Assembly (NCBI RefSeq): GCF_001591465.1
Contig: NZ_BCUY01000009.1
Location: 1-64,000, forward strand
Reading direction: 5' to 3'
Length of the DNA: 64,000 nucleotides
From: Cytobacillus firmus NBRC 15306
GTDB lineage: Bacteria; Bacillota; Bacilli; Bacillales; Cytobacillaceae
The notes under the pieces were generated by a model that was not told where the DNA came from, did no database searches, and saw only the letters and a program-made list of their open reading frames with translations. The translations under genes were made by a program, and so were the position numbers. Shown here piece after piece: positions 45,895 through 55,841 of the stretch. Positions within the stretch are counted from its first letter, which is position 1. Each line of letters begins with the position of its first letter.

Positions 45895-46830
45895 ATGGCA
45901 AAATATATTGGAAAACGCTTGCTGTACATGCTTCTGTCCTTATGGATGATCGTTACGGCAACTTTTTTCTTCATGCGCATTGCACCCGGAAACCCTTTTG
46001 CATCTGAGAAAAAACTTCCTCCCGAAATTGAAGCTAACCTGAATGCTCATTTTGGCCTGGACAAGCCTTGGTATGCACAATATTGGGAGTATCTTGTTCG
46101 TATCGTGAATTGGGATTTCGGACCGTCATTTAAATACAAAAGCCAAACTGTTAACGACTTGATTAATGAAGGTTTCCCAGTTTCATTTCTTCTTGGAATG
46201 GAAGCCATTTTTATCGCCGTTGCAGTCGGAGTTCTTTTAGGAATTATTGCCGCATTAAAGCACAATAGATGGCCGGATTACACAGCAATGATTGTAGCTG
46301 TATTAGGGATCTCAGTACCTTCCTTTATCATGGCATCATTCCTGCAATATTTCCTGGCAATAAAAATGGGTATTTTTCCTGTAGCACGGTGGGAAACTTT
46401 TATGCACAGCGTCCTGCCAGCAGTGGCATTGGCTTCAACACCAATGGCATTTATTGCGAGGCTGACTCGTTCGAGCATGCTTGAAGTTCTGGCGAATGAT
46501 TATATTAAAACTGCTAAATCAAAAGGTTTAAGCAGGGGAGTAATTACAGTAAAACACACAATTCGTAATGCCCTTTTACCAGTAGTAACTTATATGGGGC
46601 CATTGACAGCGGGGATTTTAACAGGAAGTTTCGTTATTGAAAGAATCTTCGGTATTCCTGGACTTGGTGCGCACTTTGTAACTAGTATCAACAACCGTGA
46701 CTATACGGTCATAATGGGTGTAACCGTTTTCTACAGTATTCTGTTGCTTGTATCTATTCTCCTTGTTGACATTGCATACGGAATCATCGACCCACGCATC
46801 AAACTTGCAGGCGGGAAGAAAGGAGAGTAA
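45895..46830 (+). CDS. oppB: oligopeptide ABC transporter permease OppB
   Basis: 311-residue permease with about six membrane segments and EAA-type loop [21 protein letters not shown]. The start at 45895 follows TTGGAGG; a TTG six bases earlier is too near. It ends three bases before oppC. Confidence 0.92.
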   Translation: MAKYIGKRLLYMLLSLWMIVTATFFFMRIAPGNPFASEKKLPPEIEANLNAHFGLDKPWYAQYWEYLVRIVNWDFGPSFKYKSQTVNDLINEGFPVSFLLGMEAIFIAVAVGVLLGIIAALKHNRWPDYTAMIVAVLGISVPSFIMASFLQYFLAIKMGIFPVARWETFMHSVLPAVALASTPMAFIARLTRSSMLEVLANDYIKTAKSKGLSRGVITVKHTIRNALLPVVTYMGPLTAGILTGSFVIERIFGIPGLGAHFVTSINNRDYTVIMGVTVFYSILLLVSILLVDIAYGIIDPRIKLAGGKKGE

Positions 46831-46832
46831 TT

Positions 46833-47747
46833 ATGCAGATTTCGAAAGATAAGTTTAAGTTAGTCGGAACACAGCTTGGTGAAGCTGAGAAAATTTCAAA
46901 ACCAAGTCTTTCTTTCTGGAAGGATGTATTTATTAGATTTCGAAAAAACAAGCTTGCCCTGTTTGGATTAGTGTTATTAGGACTTCTGATCTTCATGGCA
47001 ATCTTTGGACCATATATGACTCCATATGATTATGCATCAAATGATCTAAGCAACAAAAACCAGCCGCCTTCTTCTGAACATTGGTTCGGAACGGATGATC
47101 TTGGCCGTGACATGTTTGCCCGTACTTGGGAAGGTGCGCGAATTTCCATCTTCATTGGAGTTGCAGCAGCTGTAATTGATTTGATTATTGGTGTGCTTTG
47201 GGGCGGTATTGCCGGTTATAAAGGCGGACGCACAGATGAAGGAATGATGCGCTTTGCCGATATTTTATATGGTGTACCTTATCTATTATTAGTAATCTTG
47301 TTAATGGTTGTACTTGGACAGGGATTGTCGACTATGATTATAGCCATGTCCATAACTGGATGGATCAATATGTCACGTATTGTCCGTGGTCAGGTGTTAT
47401 CTCTTAAAAATCAGGAATATGTCCTGGCTGCCAAAACGCTTGGTGCGGATACAAGCAGGATTATGGCCAAACACTTAATTCCAAATTCAATGGGGCCTAT
47501 TCTAGTCACAATGACGCTGACTGTCCCTTCTGCTATTTTTACAGAAGCATTCTTAAACTTTATTGGTCTTGGATTAACACCGCCGATTGCGAGCTGGGGA
47601 ACAATGGCCAATGATGGACTTGCGGCTATGCGTTACTACCCATGGCGCTTATTCTTCCCTGCTGTGTTTATCTGCTTAACGATCTTTGCATTTAACGTGG
47701 TTGGCGACGGCTTGCGTGATGCTCTAGATCCAAGAATGCGTAAATAA
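46833..47747 (+). CDS. oppC: oligopeptide ABC transporter permease OppC
   Basis: 304-residue permease. The N-terminal cytoplasmic region FWKDVFIRFRKNKLALFG precedes about six membrane segments, with HWFGTDDLGRDMFARTWEGA and EAA loop LAAKTLGADTSRIMAKHLIPN. The RBS is AAAGGAG, overlapping the end of oppB. Confidence 0.93.
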   Translation: MQISKDKFKLVGTQLGEAEKISKPSLSFWKDVFIRFRKNKLALFGLVLLGLLIFMAIFGPYMTPYDYASNDLSNKNQPPSSEHWFGTDDLGRDMFARTWEGARISIFIGVAAAVIDLIIGVLWGGIAGYKGGRTDEGMMRFADILYGVPYLLLVILLMVVLGQGLSTMIIAMSITGWINMSRIVRGQVLSLKNQEYVLAAKTLGADTSRIMAKHLIPNSMGPILVTMTLTVPSAIFTEAFLNFIGLGLTPPIASWGTMANDGLAAMRYYPWRLFFPAVFICLTIFAFNVVGDGLRDALDPRMRK

Positions 47748-47758
47748 GGAGTGAGAAC

Positions 47759-48826
47759 ATGGAAAAATTACTTGAAGTAAAAAATTTAGAAGTCTCATTC
47801 CAAACATATGGAGGTACAGTAAAAGCAGTCCGTGGAGTCAGCTTTGACCTTCATAAGGGAGAGACGCTTGCGATTGTTGGTGAATCAGGGTCAGGCAAAA
47901 GTGTTACTTCCCAGTCTATTATGAAGTTAATACCTATGCCGCCCGGCCGAATTTCAGGCGGGCAAATACTGCTTAGCGGTGAAGACATCGTACCCAAAAC
48001 AGAAAAGCAAATGGAAAAGATCCGCGGTAAAGAAATCAGTATGATCTTCCAGGACCCAATGACATCATTAAATCCGACGATGCGAGTTGGAACACAGATA
48101 ATGGAAGTGCTGATTAAACATCAGAATATGTCTAAAACTGATGCCAAAAACAGAGCAATTGAATTGCTGAGACTTGTTGGTATTCCGATGCCTGAGAAAA
48201 GGGTAAATCAATATCCTCATGAATTCTCCGGCGGTATGAGACAGCGTGCGATGATTGCGATTGCCCTTGCAGCTAATCCAAAGCTGCTTATCGCTGATGA
48301 GCCGACAACTGCACTTGACGTTACGATTCAGGCACAAATTCTGGAACTTATGAAAGATCTGCAAAATAAAATGGATACATCCATTATCTTTATTACACAT
48401 GACCTCGGTGTAGTGGCAAATGTTGCGGACCGGGTAGCTGTAATGTATGCTGGCCAGATTGTTGAAATGGGTACTGTAGATGAAATATTCTATGACCCGC
48501 GTCATCCTTATACTTGGGGATTGCTTGCATCCATGCCTAGCTTAGAGAATGATGAGAAAGCTGAATTAGCTGCTATTCCAGGGACACCTCCGGATCTGAC
48601 GGATCCTCCAAAAGGAGACGCGTTTGCAGCCAGAAATCAATATGCACTTGCAATTGATTTTGAAGAAGAGCCGCCGATGTTCCAAATCTCAGAAACACAT
48701 TTTGCAAAAACATGGCTTCTTCACCCGGATGCTCCAAAGGTTGAGCCGCCGGAAGCAGTAAAAAAACGTATGCGCCAATTATCCTCCACTTTTGAAAAGC
48801 CTGTAGTAGTTAAGGAGGGAAAATAA
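47759..48826 (+). CDS. oppD: oligopeptide ABC transporter ATP-binding protein OppD
   Basis: 355-residue ABC ATPase. Walker A is GESGSGKS, the signature FSGGMRQR, Walker B LLIADEPTTALDV, with a C-terminal oligo_HPY-type extension. The cysteines usual in that extension are largely absent here (the corresponding region reads KGDAFAARNQYA). That extension cysteine motif is present in AppD, so the two D subunits differ. Confidence 0.93.
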   Translation: MEKLLEVKNLEVSFQTYGGTVKAVRGVSFDLHKGETLAIVGESGSGKSVTSQSIMKLIPMPPGRISGGQILLSGEDIVPKTEKQMEKIRGKEISMIFQDPMTSLNPTMRVGTQIMEVLIKHQNMSKTDAKNRAIELLRLVGIPMPEKRVNQYPHEFSGGMRQRAMIAIALAANPKLLIADEPTTALDVTIQAQILELMKDLQNKMDTSIIFITHDLGVVANVADRVAVMYAGQIVEMGTVDEIFYDPRHPYTWGLLASMPSLENDEKAELAAIPGTPPDLTDPPKGDAFAARNQYALAIDFEEEPPMFQISETHFAKTWLLHPDAPKVEPPEAVKKRMRQLSSTFEKPVVVKEGK

Positions 48827-48828
48827 TA

Positions 48829-49764
48829 ATGGCAGAAAAATTGCTCGAAATTAAAAACTTAAAACAGCATTTTAATGTAGGCCGTCCGAATATGGTAAAA
48901 GCAGTTGATGGGATTACTTTTGATATTTATAAGGGAGAGACCCTTGGACTTGTTGGTGAGTCTGGCTGCGGTAAATCAACTACTGGACGAACTATTATCA
49001 GATTATACGATGCAACAGATGGGCAGGTTCTTTTTGAAGGTGAAGATGTTCACGGCAAAAAATCTGCAAAAGAACTGAAAAAGTTTAACCGGAAAATGCA
49101 AATGATTTTCCAGGATCCTTATGCTTCCTTAAACCCGCGTATGACGGTTGCCGATATTATTGCTGAAGGAATCGATATTCACGGCTTGGCAAAAAGCAAA
49201 AAGGAACGTATGGAGAGGGTTTACGAACTTTTGGACACTGTCGGTCTGAACAAAGAACATGCTAACCGTTACCCTCATGAATTCTCTGGCGGACAGAGAC
49301 AGCGTATCGGGATTGCCCGCGCGCTTGCGGTTGACCCTGATTTCATTATTGCCGATGAGCCAATTTCAGCATTGGACGTTTCCATTCAGGCTCAGGTAGT
49401 AAACCTTATGAAAAAACTGCAGCGTGAAAAAGGATTGACATACCTGTTTATCGCACATGATTTATCTATGGTTAAATACATCAGTGACCGCATCGGTGTT
49501 ATGTACTTCGGTAAACTGGTTGAACTTGCACCAGCTGAAGATTTATATAATAACCCTATGCACCCTTATACTCAATCACTGCTGTCAGCTATTCCGCTTC
49601 CAGATCCAGAAACAGAACGTACCCGCAGAAGAAAATCTTATGATCCAGCAGTTCACAATTACGCTGACAATGAAAAGCTGGAAATGCGCGAAATAACACC
49701 TGGTCATTTTGTTTATTGCTCTGAAAAAGAGTATAACGAATTAAAAGCTAAATATGCCAAATAA
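48829..49764 (+). CDS. oppF: oligopeptide ABC transporter ATP-binding protein OppF
   Basis: 311-residue ABC ATPase. Walker A is [12 protein letters not shown], the signature FSGGQRQR, Walker [14 protein letters not shown]. The C-terminus ends [17 protein letters not shown]. It pairs with OppD and is the last gene of the operon. Confidence 0.93.
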   Translation: MAEKLLEIKNLKQHFNVGRPNMVKAVDGITFDIYKGETLGLVGESGCGKSTTGRTIIRLYDATDGQVLFEGEDVHGKKSAKELKKFNRKMQMIFQDPYASLNPRMTVADIIAEGIDIHGLAKSKKERMERVYELLDTVGLNKEHANRYPHEFSGGQRQRIGIARALAVDPDFIIADEPISALDVSIQAQVVNLMKKLQREKGLTYLFIAHDLSMVKYISDRIGVMYFGKLVELAPAEDLYNNPMHPYTQSLLSAIPLPDPETERTRRRKSYDPAVHNYADNEKLEMREITPGHFVYCSEKEYNELKAKYAK

Positions 49765-49765
49765 C

Positions 49766-49795
49766 AAAAAACGATCTCGACTGAGATCGTTTTTT
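49766..49795 (+). terminator. terminator after oppF
   Basis: AAAAAACGATCTC, loop, GAGATCGTTTTTT. Confidence 0.92.
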
Positions 49796-50134
49796 ACATC
49801 CTGGAAAAGTAAATGTTCGCTATAAAGGAATTACCAAGATGTAAATTACCCAGTCAAATGTGTAGAGAGTGGAAATTCTCTTTAACACTTTTAATCGCTA
49901 ATGTGTACTTTTCTATATAATACATCATTTTCCTGAATATTACTATGAGAATTTTCAATTATTTATATTTTTCCATCAATTTGTTTATTTAAACAGGATT
50001 TTGATATTTTTTTAATAAAATTGGTTTAAAGAACACTTTTAAAGATAATTTAGTATAAAGATAGTTCTTAATTCTTTGAGATAATTTTATAATGAAGGTA
50101 TCAAGCAGAATACTAAGAAAAGGGGGCATAACAT
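49796..50134. other. AT-rich intergenic region before the glycoside hydrolase gene
   Basis: About 340 bases without a gene. A small hairpin (GAGA...TCTC near 49868-49883) and a possible promoter are visible: TTCTTA, 17 bases, TATAAT ending near 50093. No recognised regulatory element was seen. Confidence 0.45.
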
Positions 50135-51340
50135 GTGAACAAGACATTAAAGTTAGGTGCAGCCTTAATGTTAGTATCAGCTTTATTCATATCAGCCGAT
50201 CCAAGTGAGGCAAAAGAACAGGAAAATAAGGAAACAGGACAAAACCCCCAAAGGGAACATGTTTCGCTGGTGAAAACCCTTCCGGAAAAAGTAAGCCGTT
50301 TTCAATTTGATTCCGGCTATCATTTTCAATATCCAGATGCTGTAAGGGGCATATATGTCACCGGACATTCAGCAGGGGGTGAAAAGTTTAATAAATTGGT
50401 GAAATTGATGGATGATACCGATTTGAATGCGATGGTAATCGATATTAAGGACGATTGGGGCAACCTAACGTATATTCCAGAAGACAAATCACCATATAAT
50501 GATATCGGCAAGTCTTACATAAAGGATCCAAAAAACGTCTTGAAAACTATGGAAGAAAAGCAAATTTATCCGATTGCAAGGGTAGTCGTTTTCAAGGATT
50601 CAGTTCTGGCGAATAAAAAGCCTGAATGGTCGTATAAAGAGGGAAATACAGTATGGAAGAATGGCAGAGGTGAATCCTTTGTAAATCCATTTTTAAAAGA
50701 AGTTTGGGATTACAATATTGGAATTGCAATCGAAGCTGCAAAAATGGGATTTCAGGAAATTCAATTTGATTATGTCCGATTTCCTGAAGGTTTTGAACAC
50801 CGCGATAGCTCCTTGAAATACAGTATGGGTGACTACGAAGATCTTAAAATTGAAAATGTAAAAAAGCGTGTAAGTGCGGTTACTGACTTTGTCGAGTATG
50901 CCAGGAAGCAGCTTGAGCCATATGGAGTAAAGGTCTCGGTTGATATCTTTGGCTACACGGCGACCCTTCCTGAAGCACCGGGAATAGGCCAAAATTTTTC
51001 TAAGATCTCAGAACATGTGGATGTAATTTCTTCTATGATTTATCCAAGCCACTGGACATCTTATTTTAGCATAGCCAAACCGGACCTGGAACCTTATAAG
51101 CTTGTTTCTGAATATGCTAAACTTGAGAATAAAAAGTTGGGAGAGTTGGATAGTCCGCCTGTTTCCAGACCATGGCTTCAGGACTTTACAGCTTCTTATT
51201 TAGGAGCCGGAAATTATAAGAAGTATGGAAGAACGGAAGTTGAAGCGCAAATAAAGGCACTGAACGAACAGGGGATTAATGAATTCCTTTTATGGAATGC
51301 AGGTAATTCGTATACACAAAACGTGGATTATACACCATAA
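50135..51340 (+). CDS. secreted putative glycoside hydrolase (DUF4015)
   Basis: 401-residue protein with GTG start behind AAGGGGG and a signal peptide (LKLGAALMLVSALFISADPSEA, cleavage near residue 26). The mature part is a TIM-barrel-like domain of the DUF4015 putative glycoside hydrolase family: VRGIYVTGHSAGG (~69-81), VIDIKDDWGNLTY with acidic residues, FQEIQFDYVRFPEG (a probable catalytic Asp strand) and VDIFGYT. The substrate is unknown, a cell-wall or exopolysaccharide being most likely. It is monocistronic. Confidence 0.85.
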   Translation: MNKTLKLGAALMLVSALFISADPSEAKEQENKETGQNPQREHVSLVKTLPEKVSRFQFDSGYHFQYPDAVRGIYVTGHSAGGEKFNKLVKLMDDTDLNAMVIDIKDDWGNLTYIPEDKSPYNDIGKSYIKDPKNVLKTMEEKQIYPIARVVVFKDSVLANKKPEWSYKEGNTVWKNGRGESFVNPFLKEVWDYNIGIAIEAAKMGFQEIQFDYVRFPEGFEHRDSSLKYSMGDYEDLKIENVKKRVSAVTDFVEYARKQLEPYGVKVSVDIFGYTATLPEAPGIGQNFSKISEHVDVISSMIYPSHWTSYFSIAKPDLEPYKLVSEYAKLENKKLGELDSPPVSRPWLQDFTASYLGAGNYKKYGRTEVEAQIKALNEQGINEFLLWNAGNSYTQNVDYTP

Positions 51341-51384
51341 AAGCAAGAAAGAGGCCGATTATTTCGGTCTCTTTCTTGCTTTGT
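51341..51384 (+). terminator. terminator after the glycoside hydrolase gene
   Basis: A 17-base inverted repeat AGCAAGAAAGAGGCCGA / TCGGTCTCTTTCTTGCT with one mismatch, followed by TTG and a T-rich tail. Confidence 0.85.
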
Positions 51385-51455
51385 TTATCAATTAATTAAG
51401 TTACATATTATTTGACACGAATTTTGTATACGGTATCATAGTATAGAGGCATGGG

Positions 51456-51644
51456 CTACTGCTTTTTTTGTCCGCCTACGCTTTTCCATCCAGTCTGCAC
51501 CCTTGCGGATTGATCCACGAATTCGGATTTATTTTTACCGCCAAAAAACTTTTCTCCAATACCATTAGTTAGTACACCTAACAAGGCAGTAAATCCAATT
51601 ATGAGCAGTGCAACAATTGTTAAATCAGTTATGTAACCAACCAT
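51456..51644 (-). CDS. small single-span membrane protein (62 aa)
   Basis: 62-residue protein with ATG behind GATGGAGG. One hydrophobic segment (~7-27, DLTIVALLIIGFTALLGVLTN) is followed by a basic cytoplasmic-type tail, GGKNKSEFVDQS...VGGQKKQ. The RBS and clean topology support a real gene. No family is recognised. It lies between the hydrolase and yjbC on the opposite strand. Confidence 0.65.
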   Translation of the reverse strand: MVGYITDLTIVALLIIGFTALLGVLTNGIGEKFFGGKNKSEFVDQSARVQTGWKSVGGQKKQ

Positions 51645-51893
51645 GATAAACCTCCATCTTTCTTTTCACAGTCTCCTGTGATTAGTTAGTGTATAAACAT
51701 CCCTAATCTTATTTTATTCGAAATTTTCCAGTATTAAAAGGGGAAATTCCACAAATACTTAATCTGATTGGAAATAATACAAGTCTAAGTATAAAAGAAA
51801 GTGGAAAGGAAAGCTGGGAGCTTATCATGCTGGAATAAATATTCATGCTCTTTAAATAATACGTTGTTTGACGGGCATAAAAGGAGAAGATCC

Positions 51894-52469
51894 ATGCATT
51901 GGTATGAAAAACTGAATCAATATTTCCCAATTGAAGAAATGAAATCAAGAGAACATATGGAAACCTTATTAAAGGAACGGTCAGACATCTATCATAAAGA
52001 TGAAGGTCCACACCATGTACTTATGTATGTTGAACTGGATAACTTTGTGTTTATTGATTATCTGTTTGTTTCGAAGGAATCCAGAGGACAGGGACTTGGC
52101 CATAAGTTACTTCAAACACTTAAAGCCAAAGGCAAACCGATCATATTGGAAGTTGAGCCGGTTGATTATGAAGACACGGATACTGAAAAGCGGCTCAAGT
52201 TCTATAAAAGAGAAGGATTTGAGCACGCACAATCAATTGGGTACAGCCGGCGGTCTCTTGCGACCAATGAAATCAATACAATGGAAATTCTATATTGGTC
52301 CCCTGAAAACGAAAGTGAAGAAATGATTTATGAAGCCATGAAGAAAACCTATGAAATGATTCATACTTATAAGGATTCGCATTTTTATGGAAAGTCATAT
52401 CAGCCTGTAGATGAGGTTTTGACTTATGAAGAAAATAAAAATGGAACGGATGTTTTAGAGGATTTATAA
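51894..52469 (+). CDS. yjbC: GNAT family N-acetyltransferase YjbC
   Basis: 191-residue acetyltransferase-fold protein. The start at 51894 follows AAAAGGAG. The acetyl-CoA binding strand-loop is DYLFVSKESRGQGLGHKLL (Q/R-x-x-G-x-G type), and FYKREGFEHAQSIGY is typical of GNAT ends. In B. subtilis yjbC sits in the spxA operon and responds to stress. The substrate is unknown. Here a terminator and a ~430-base gap separate it from spx. Confidence 0.86.
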   Translation: MHWYEKLNQYFPIEEMKSREHMETLLKERSDIYHKDEGPHHVLMYVELDNFVFIDYLFVSKESRGQGLGHKLLQTLKAKGKPIILEVEPVDYEDTDTEKRLKFYKREGFEHAQSIGYSRRSLATNEINTMEILYWSPENESEEMIYEAMKKTYEMIHTYKDSHFYGKSYQPVDEVLTYEENKNGTDVLEDL

Positions 52470-52478
52470 GTATTTGGA

Positions 52479-52512
52479 AAAACACAGTCATTTTTGTAAA
52501 TGGCTGTGTTTT
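52479..52512 (+). terminator. terminator after yjbC
   Basis: AAAACACAGTCATTT, loop, AAATGGCTGTGTTTT with T-rich tail. Confidence 0.85.
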
Positions 52513-52943
52513 CATTTTCATTCATTAATTGAGAAAATATTAATAAGCACTTTGGTTTATTTAAAATTAACAAGGGTATATATAGAATAATTTAGTATAA
52601 ACAAAAAAACTTCATACATAAAATTCCCCTTAGGCTCAGGCTTAAGTAACTTTATGGAAGCAATTATAACAAAAAACATTTAAAAAAATGAAACTTTTTG
52701 CTTGTTCATTCGTCTTATTAAGTAGATTCTAATTCTTAATCCATTTGTTTAATGAATGTTTAATACTTTTATCATATTTATAAAAAGTTATACCAAATAA
52801 ATATTGTTTAGTGTATAATTAATAATATAAATTCCTTGATTAAAGTTATTTTAATCTAGAAGACTCTAGAAATATTTGATTAAACAAATATAATCTCTGA
52901 TAGTTTCATATATGTCTAAATTTAAGGAGTGTGAATTTGTAAA
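52513..52943 (+). promoter_or_regulatory. spx upstream region with structured leader
   Basis: About 430 AT-rich bases. A TATAAT at 52814-52819 with only a poor -35 (TACCAA, 17 bases) may be the proximal spx promoter. The following ~120-base leader holds three inverted repeats in a row: GATTAAA/TTTAATC (52838-52856), TCTAGA twice (52855-52860, 52865-52870) and ATATTTG/CAAATAT (52872-52891). The long region suits the several stress promoters known for spx, but I cannot assign the sigma factors. Confidence 0.45.
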
Positions 52944-53339
52944 ATGGTCACATTATACACTTCACCAAGTTGTACATCCTGCAGGAAAGCTAAATCATGG
53001 TTGGAAGAGCATGAAATTGCCTATAAAGAACGAAATATTTTTTCAGAACCGCTATCGATTGATGAAATTAAAGAAATTCTTCGAATGACTGAAGATGGAA
53101 CAGATGAAATTATTTCAACTCGCTCAAAGACATTTCAAAAGCTTGATGTAAACCTTGAATCAATGCCTCTCCAAGATTTATTTGAGCTAATTAAGGAAAA
53201 CCCGGGGCTGCTTCGCCGTCCAATCATTCTTGATGAAAAACGTTTGCAGGTTGGATATAATGAGGATGAAATAAGACGTTTCCTTCCAAGAAAAGTCCGT
53301 ACTTACCAGTTGCGTGAAGCACAGCGTATGGTTAATTAA
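52944..53339 (+). CDS. spxA: transcriptional regulator Spx
   Basis: 131-residue ArsC-family regulator that contacts the RNA polymerase alpha subunit and drives the thiol-stress regulon. The redox CXXC switch is CTSC (10-13), in [24 protein letters not shown] and [24 protein letters not shown] are conserved. The RBS AAGGAG lies 14 bases before the ATG, longer than usual, which may lower or regulate translation. Confidence 0.96.
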   Translation: MVTLYTSPSCTSCRKAKSWLEEHEIAYKERNIFSEPLSIDEIKEILRMTEDGTDEIISTRSKTFQKLDVNLESMPLQDLFELIKENPGLLRRPIILDEKRLQVGYNEDEIRRFLPRKVRTYQLREAQRMVN

Positions 53340-53370
53340 CAAAATGCATTTTATAATGCTTAAAATTGAG

Positions 53371-53406
53371 AGGCCTTCTTTCTGTTAACAGAAGAAGGTC
53401 TTTTTG
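53371..53406 (+). terminator. terminator after spx
   Basis: GCCTTCTTTCTG, loop ttaa, CAGAAGAAGGTC, then TTTTTG. Confidence 0.85.
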
Positions 53407-53703
53407 TCTATTATGTGAAAAAAGAAAAAGGAAAATGGATATAATAAGAGAATATTTAATTAAGCCAAATGAGATAAGGTGTACCACCTGGGACAATATA
53501 GGCATTTAACGGTTTTTTTAAACATATGACTTTTTAATTCCCTTTATGATCAATTTGTCATAAAATAAAAGTACAAGGTACAAAATACATTTTACCTTCA
53601 ATTTAATCGGGGATTAACCAATTGATTTACGGGTAAATGGATAACACATGACTGCTGGGGGTATTTAGTCCCTTCAATCATAGCCAGAAGGGAGAGTTGC
53701 TGC
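53407..53703. other. intergenic region spx-mecA
   Basis: About 300 bases, AT-rich, presumably with the mecA promoter. A short palindromic GGTG-TAC-CACC occurs near 53480. No gene or recognised regulatory element was seen. Confidence 0.4.
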
Positions 53704-54366
53704 ATGGAAATCGAACGTATTAATGATCATACCGTTAAATTTTATATTTCTTATCTTGATATAGAAGAAAGAGGCTTTGACCGTGAAGAGATTTGGTACA
53801 ATCGTGAGCGGAGTGAGGAACTCTTTTGGGAAATGATGGATGAAGTCCATCAGGAGGAAGAATTTCTTGTTGAAGGCCCTTTATGGATCCAGGTTCAAGC
53901 ACTAGATAAGGGTTTGGAGGTTCTTGTAACAAAAGCTCAGCTATCAAAGGATGGTCAAAAGTTTGAACTTCCTGTCCCGGATGAAAAAGTGAAAGATTTG
54001 CCTGTGGTTGAACATATAGAGGAAATGCTTGATCATCATTTCCGTAAATCCGATGATAATGATAACGAATATGTGGGAGATCTTGAGTTCCTATTATCAT
54101 TTAAAGATTTTGAAGACATTATTTCATTATCAAAGCGGTCAATTCTTGATTCCATTACCACAAAGCTATATTCCTTTGAGGGGAAGTATTATTTATTCGC
54201 AGAGTTCCCTGAAGAGCTTTTTGAAGAGGATGACATAGATAACATGCTGAGTATTCTTCTTGAATTCGGGCACGAAACAAGTAAAACTATTCACCGTGTA
54301 ATGGAATATGGTAAATTGATTATTGAAAGTGATGTTTTTGAAAATTTGAGAAAACATTTTAAATAG
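53704..54366 (+). CDS. mecA: adaptor protein MecA
   Basis: 220-residue adaptor that brings ComK (and ComS) to the ClpCP protease. The N-terminal substrate-binding domain is ~1-80 (MEIERINDHTVKFYISYLDIEERG). An acidic linker follows, and the C-terminal ClpC-binding domain is ~120-220 (DLEFLLSFKDFEDIISLSK...). The RBS is AAGGGAG. With med, comZ and coiA it forms a competence-related neighbourhood. Confidence 0.96.
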   Translation: MEIERINDHTVKFYISYLDIEERGFDREEIWYNRERSEELFWEMMDEVHQEEEFLVEGPLWIQVQALDKGLEVLVTKAQLSKDGQKFELPVPDEKVKDLPVVEHIEEMLDHHFRKSDDNDNEYVGDLEFLLSFKDFEDIISLSKRSILDSITTKLYSFEGKYYLFAEFPEELFEEDDIDNMLSILLEFGHETSKTIHRVMEYGKLIIESDVFENLRKHFK

Positions 54367-54378
54367 TAAATGAAAGTA

Positions 54379-54406
54379 GATTTCATATTTGAAATCGGCT
54401 TTTTTT
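54379..54406 (+). terminator. terminator after mecA
   Basis: GATTTCA, loop tatt, TGAAATC, then GGCTTTTTTT. Confidence 0.82.
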
Positions 54407-54528
54407 GTATGCGAACTTTTTCATTGCAGCAATTAATGAGCATAAGAAAGAACTTTAAGAGAATATGTCGGATAAAAAGGAATTTAGCCATTAAAAATAG
54501 AACCATAAGGAAGAAAGGAGATGATCAT

Positions 54529-55719
54529 TTGTTAGTTGCCTCAACAGAGAATGGGGTGCGAATAAACCTTATAGGTTCACACAGTATCCCTTCTTTACAG
54601 CAATACAGGGAAAAACACAACTTTTTCTGCCCGGAATGCAAAGAGAAAGTAATAATGAAAATCGGAAAAAAGAGAATCCCGCACTTCAGCCACAGTAAGG
54701 GTTCTGAATGTCCGGAAAGGTATGAAAGGGAATCAGAATACCATATTTCCGGAAAGGTGCTATTGTTTAAATGGCTAAAGAAAAAAGGTTTAAATCCAAC
54801 TCTGGAGCCATATTATCCGGAAATATCACAGCGGCCGGATATCAGTGTCCATTATGAAGGTGTACATTATGCTCTGGAATATCAATGTTCAAGCATTTCG
54901 GAGGAGTTATTTATAAAGCGGACAGAAGCATACTTTCAGGCAGGCATCGTTCCAATTTGGATACTGGCTGGGAAAAGTATTAAGCGTATTGGAAAATCAA
55001 AAATTTCTTTATCTGGTTTCCAGTACCTATTCCTTCGGCAAACACCTTCAGGCCATTGGGTAATCCCTTCTTTTTGCCCCACCACAAAATCGTTTATCAA
55101 TATTCACAATATCCAGCCCCTCACCGTCAGAAATGCCTGCGCGCATTATGATGTAAAACCTATTTTCCATGCAGAAGCAGATATATTATTTGATCCATAT
55201 TTTAAAAATGATATAAATATAGATGAATGGAAGAAAGAGGTTCGGAAAATAAAGAATTCCCTTTCACAAAATAGCGGTGCTATTAAAAATAACTTTCTTC
55301 AGTATTTATACTCCCGCTCAATTGCTCCTGCGTTCCTTCCGCCTGAAATTGGCCTTCCTGTCCGTCATTCTCCATTTATAGAAACCTCACCTATACAGTG
55401 GCAGAGTTATTTGTTTATGGATATAATCGGCAAAGAGAGGCCCTTCTCACTTCCGCAGATGATTGCAGCCTTTTGCAACAGGGTAAAGAATAATGATATA
55501 AAAATCAGGTCAATCCCACTTGTGCAAACCGGGTCCGAAATCCATGCAATTAAAGAATATCTTGATGTCCTTATTAACTTAAACATTGTTAAACATGCAG
55601 AAAAAGGTTTATACAAAAAAGCTGCATTAAGCGGTGAGCCTGGTTATTACTCCGGTATAATCCAAATAGAGGACGATTTTTATAGAGGCATCACTCAAAG
55701 GATTTTGCAGGGCAAATAA
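54529..55719 (+). CDS. coiA: competence protein CoiA
   Basis: 396-residue CoiA. A TTG start at 54529 is chosen because AAAGGAG lies just upstream and the length then matches the family (B. subtilis ~373). The longer frame would start inside the mecA terminator. Visible are a zinc-ribbon-like CPECKEKV with HFSH, and a restriction-endonuclease-like core: PDISVHYEGVHYALEYQCSS, the D...ExQ catalytic pattern. CoiA acts in DNA processing during transformation. Confidence 0.9.
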   Translation: MLVASTENGVRINLIGSHSIPSLQQYREKHNFFCPECKEKVIMKIGKKRIPHFSHSKGSECPERYERESEYHISGKVLLFKWLKKKGLNPTLEPYYPEISQRPDISVHYEGVHYALEYQCSSISEELFIKRTEAYFQAGIVPIWILAGKSIKRIGKSKISLSGFQYLFLRQTPSGHWVIPSFCPTTKSFINIHNIQPLTVRNACAHYDVKPIFHAEADILFDPYFKNDINIDEWKKEVRKIKNSLSQNSGAIKNNFLQYLYSRSIAPAFLPPEIGLPVRHSPFIETSPIQWQSYLFMDIIGKERPFSLPQMIAAFCNRVKNNDIKIRSIPLVQTGSEIHAIKEYLDVLINLNIVKHAEKGLYKKAALSGEPGYYSGIIQIEDDFYRGITQRILQGK

Positions 55720-55841
55720 ATGAAAAAGACTTATTTAACATAAAATAATCAAAGACTTCCACTTTTGCTCTTTAAAAAGCAGGAACTTTTTTCTTCAAAG
55801 AGAAGATAGTGTAATGGGACTTTTGAATGGAGGATGAATTT

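Noticed and set aside
54370-54528. N-terminal extension of coiA
   Set aside because: The region overlaps the mecA terminator and has no RBS, while AAAGGAG supports TTG at 54529 and gives the family length.
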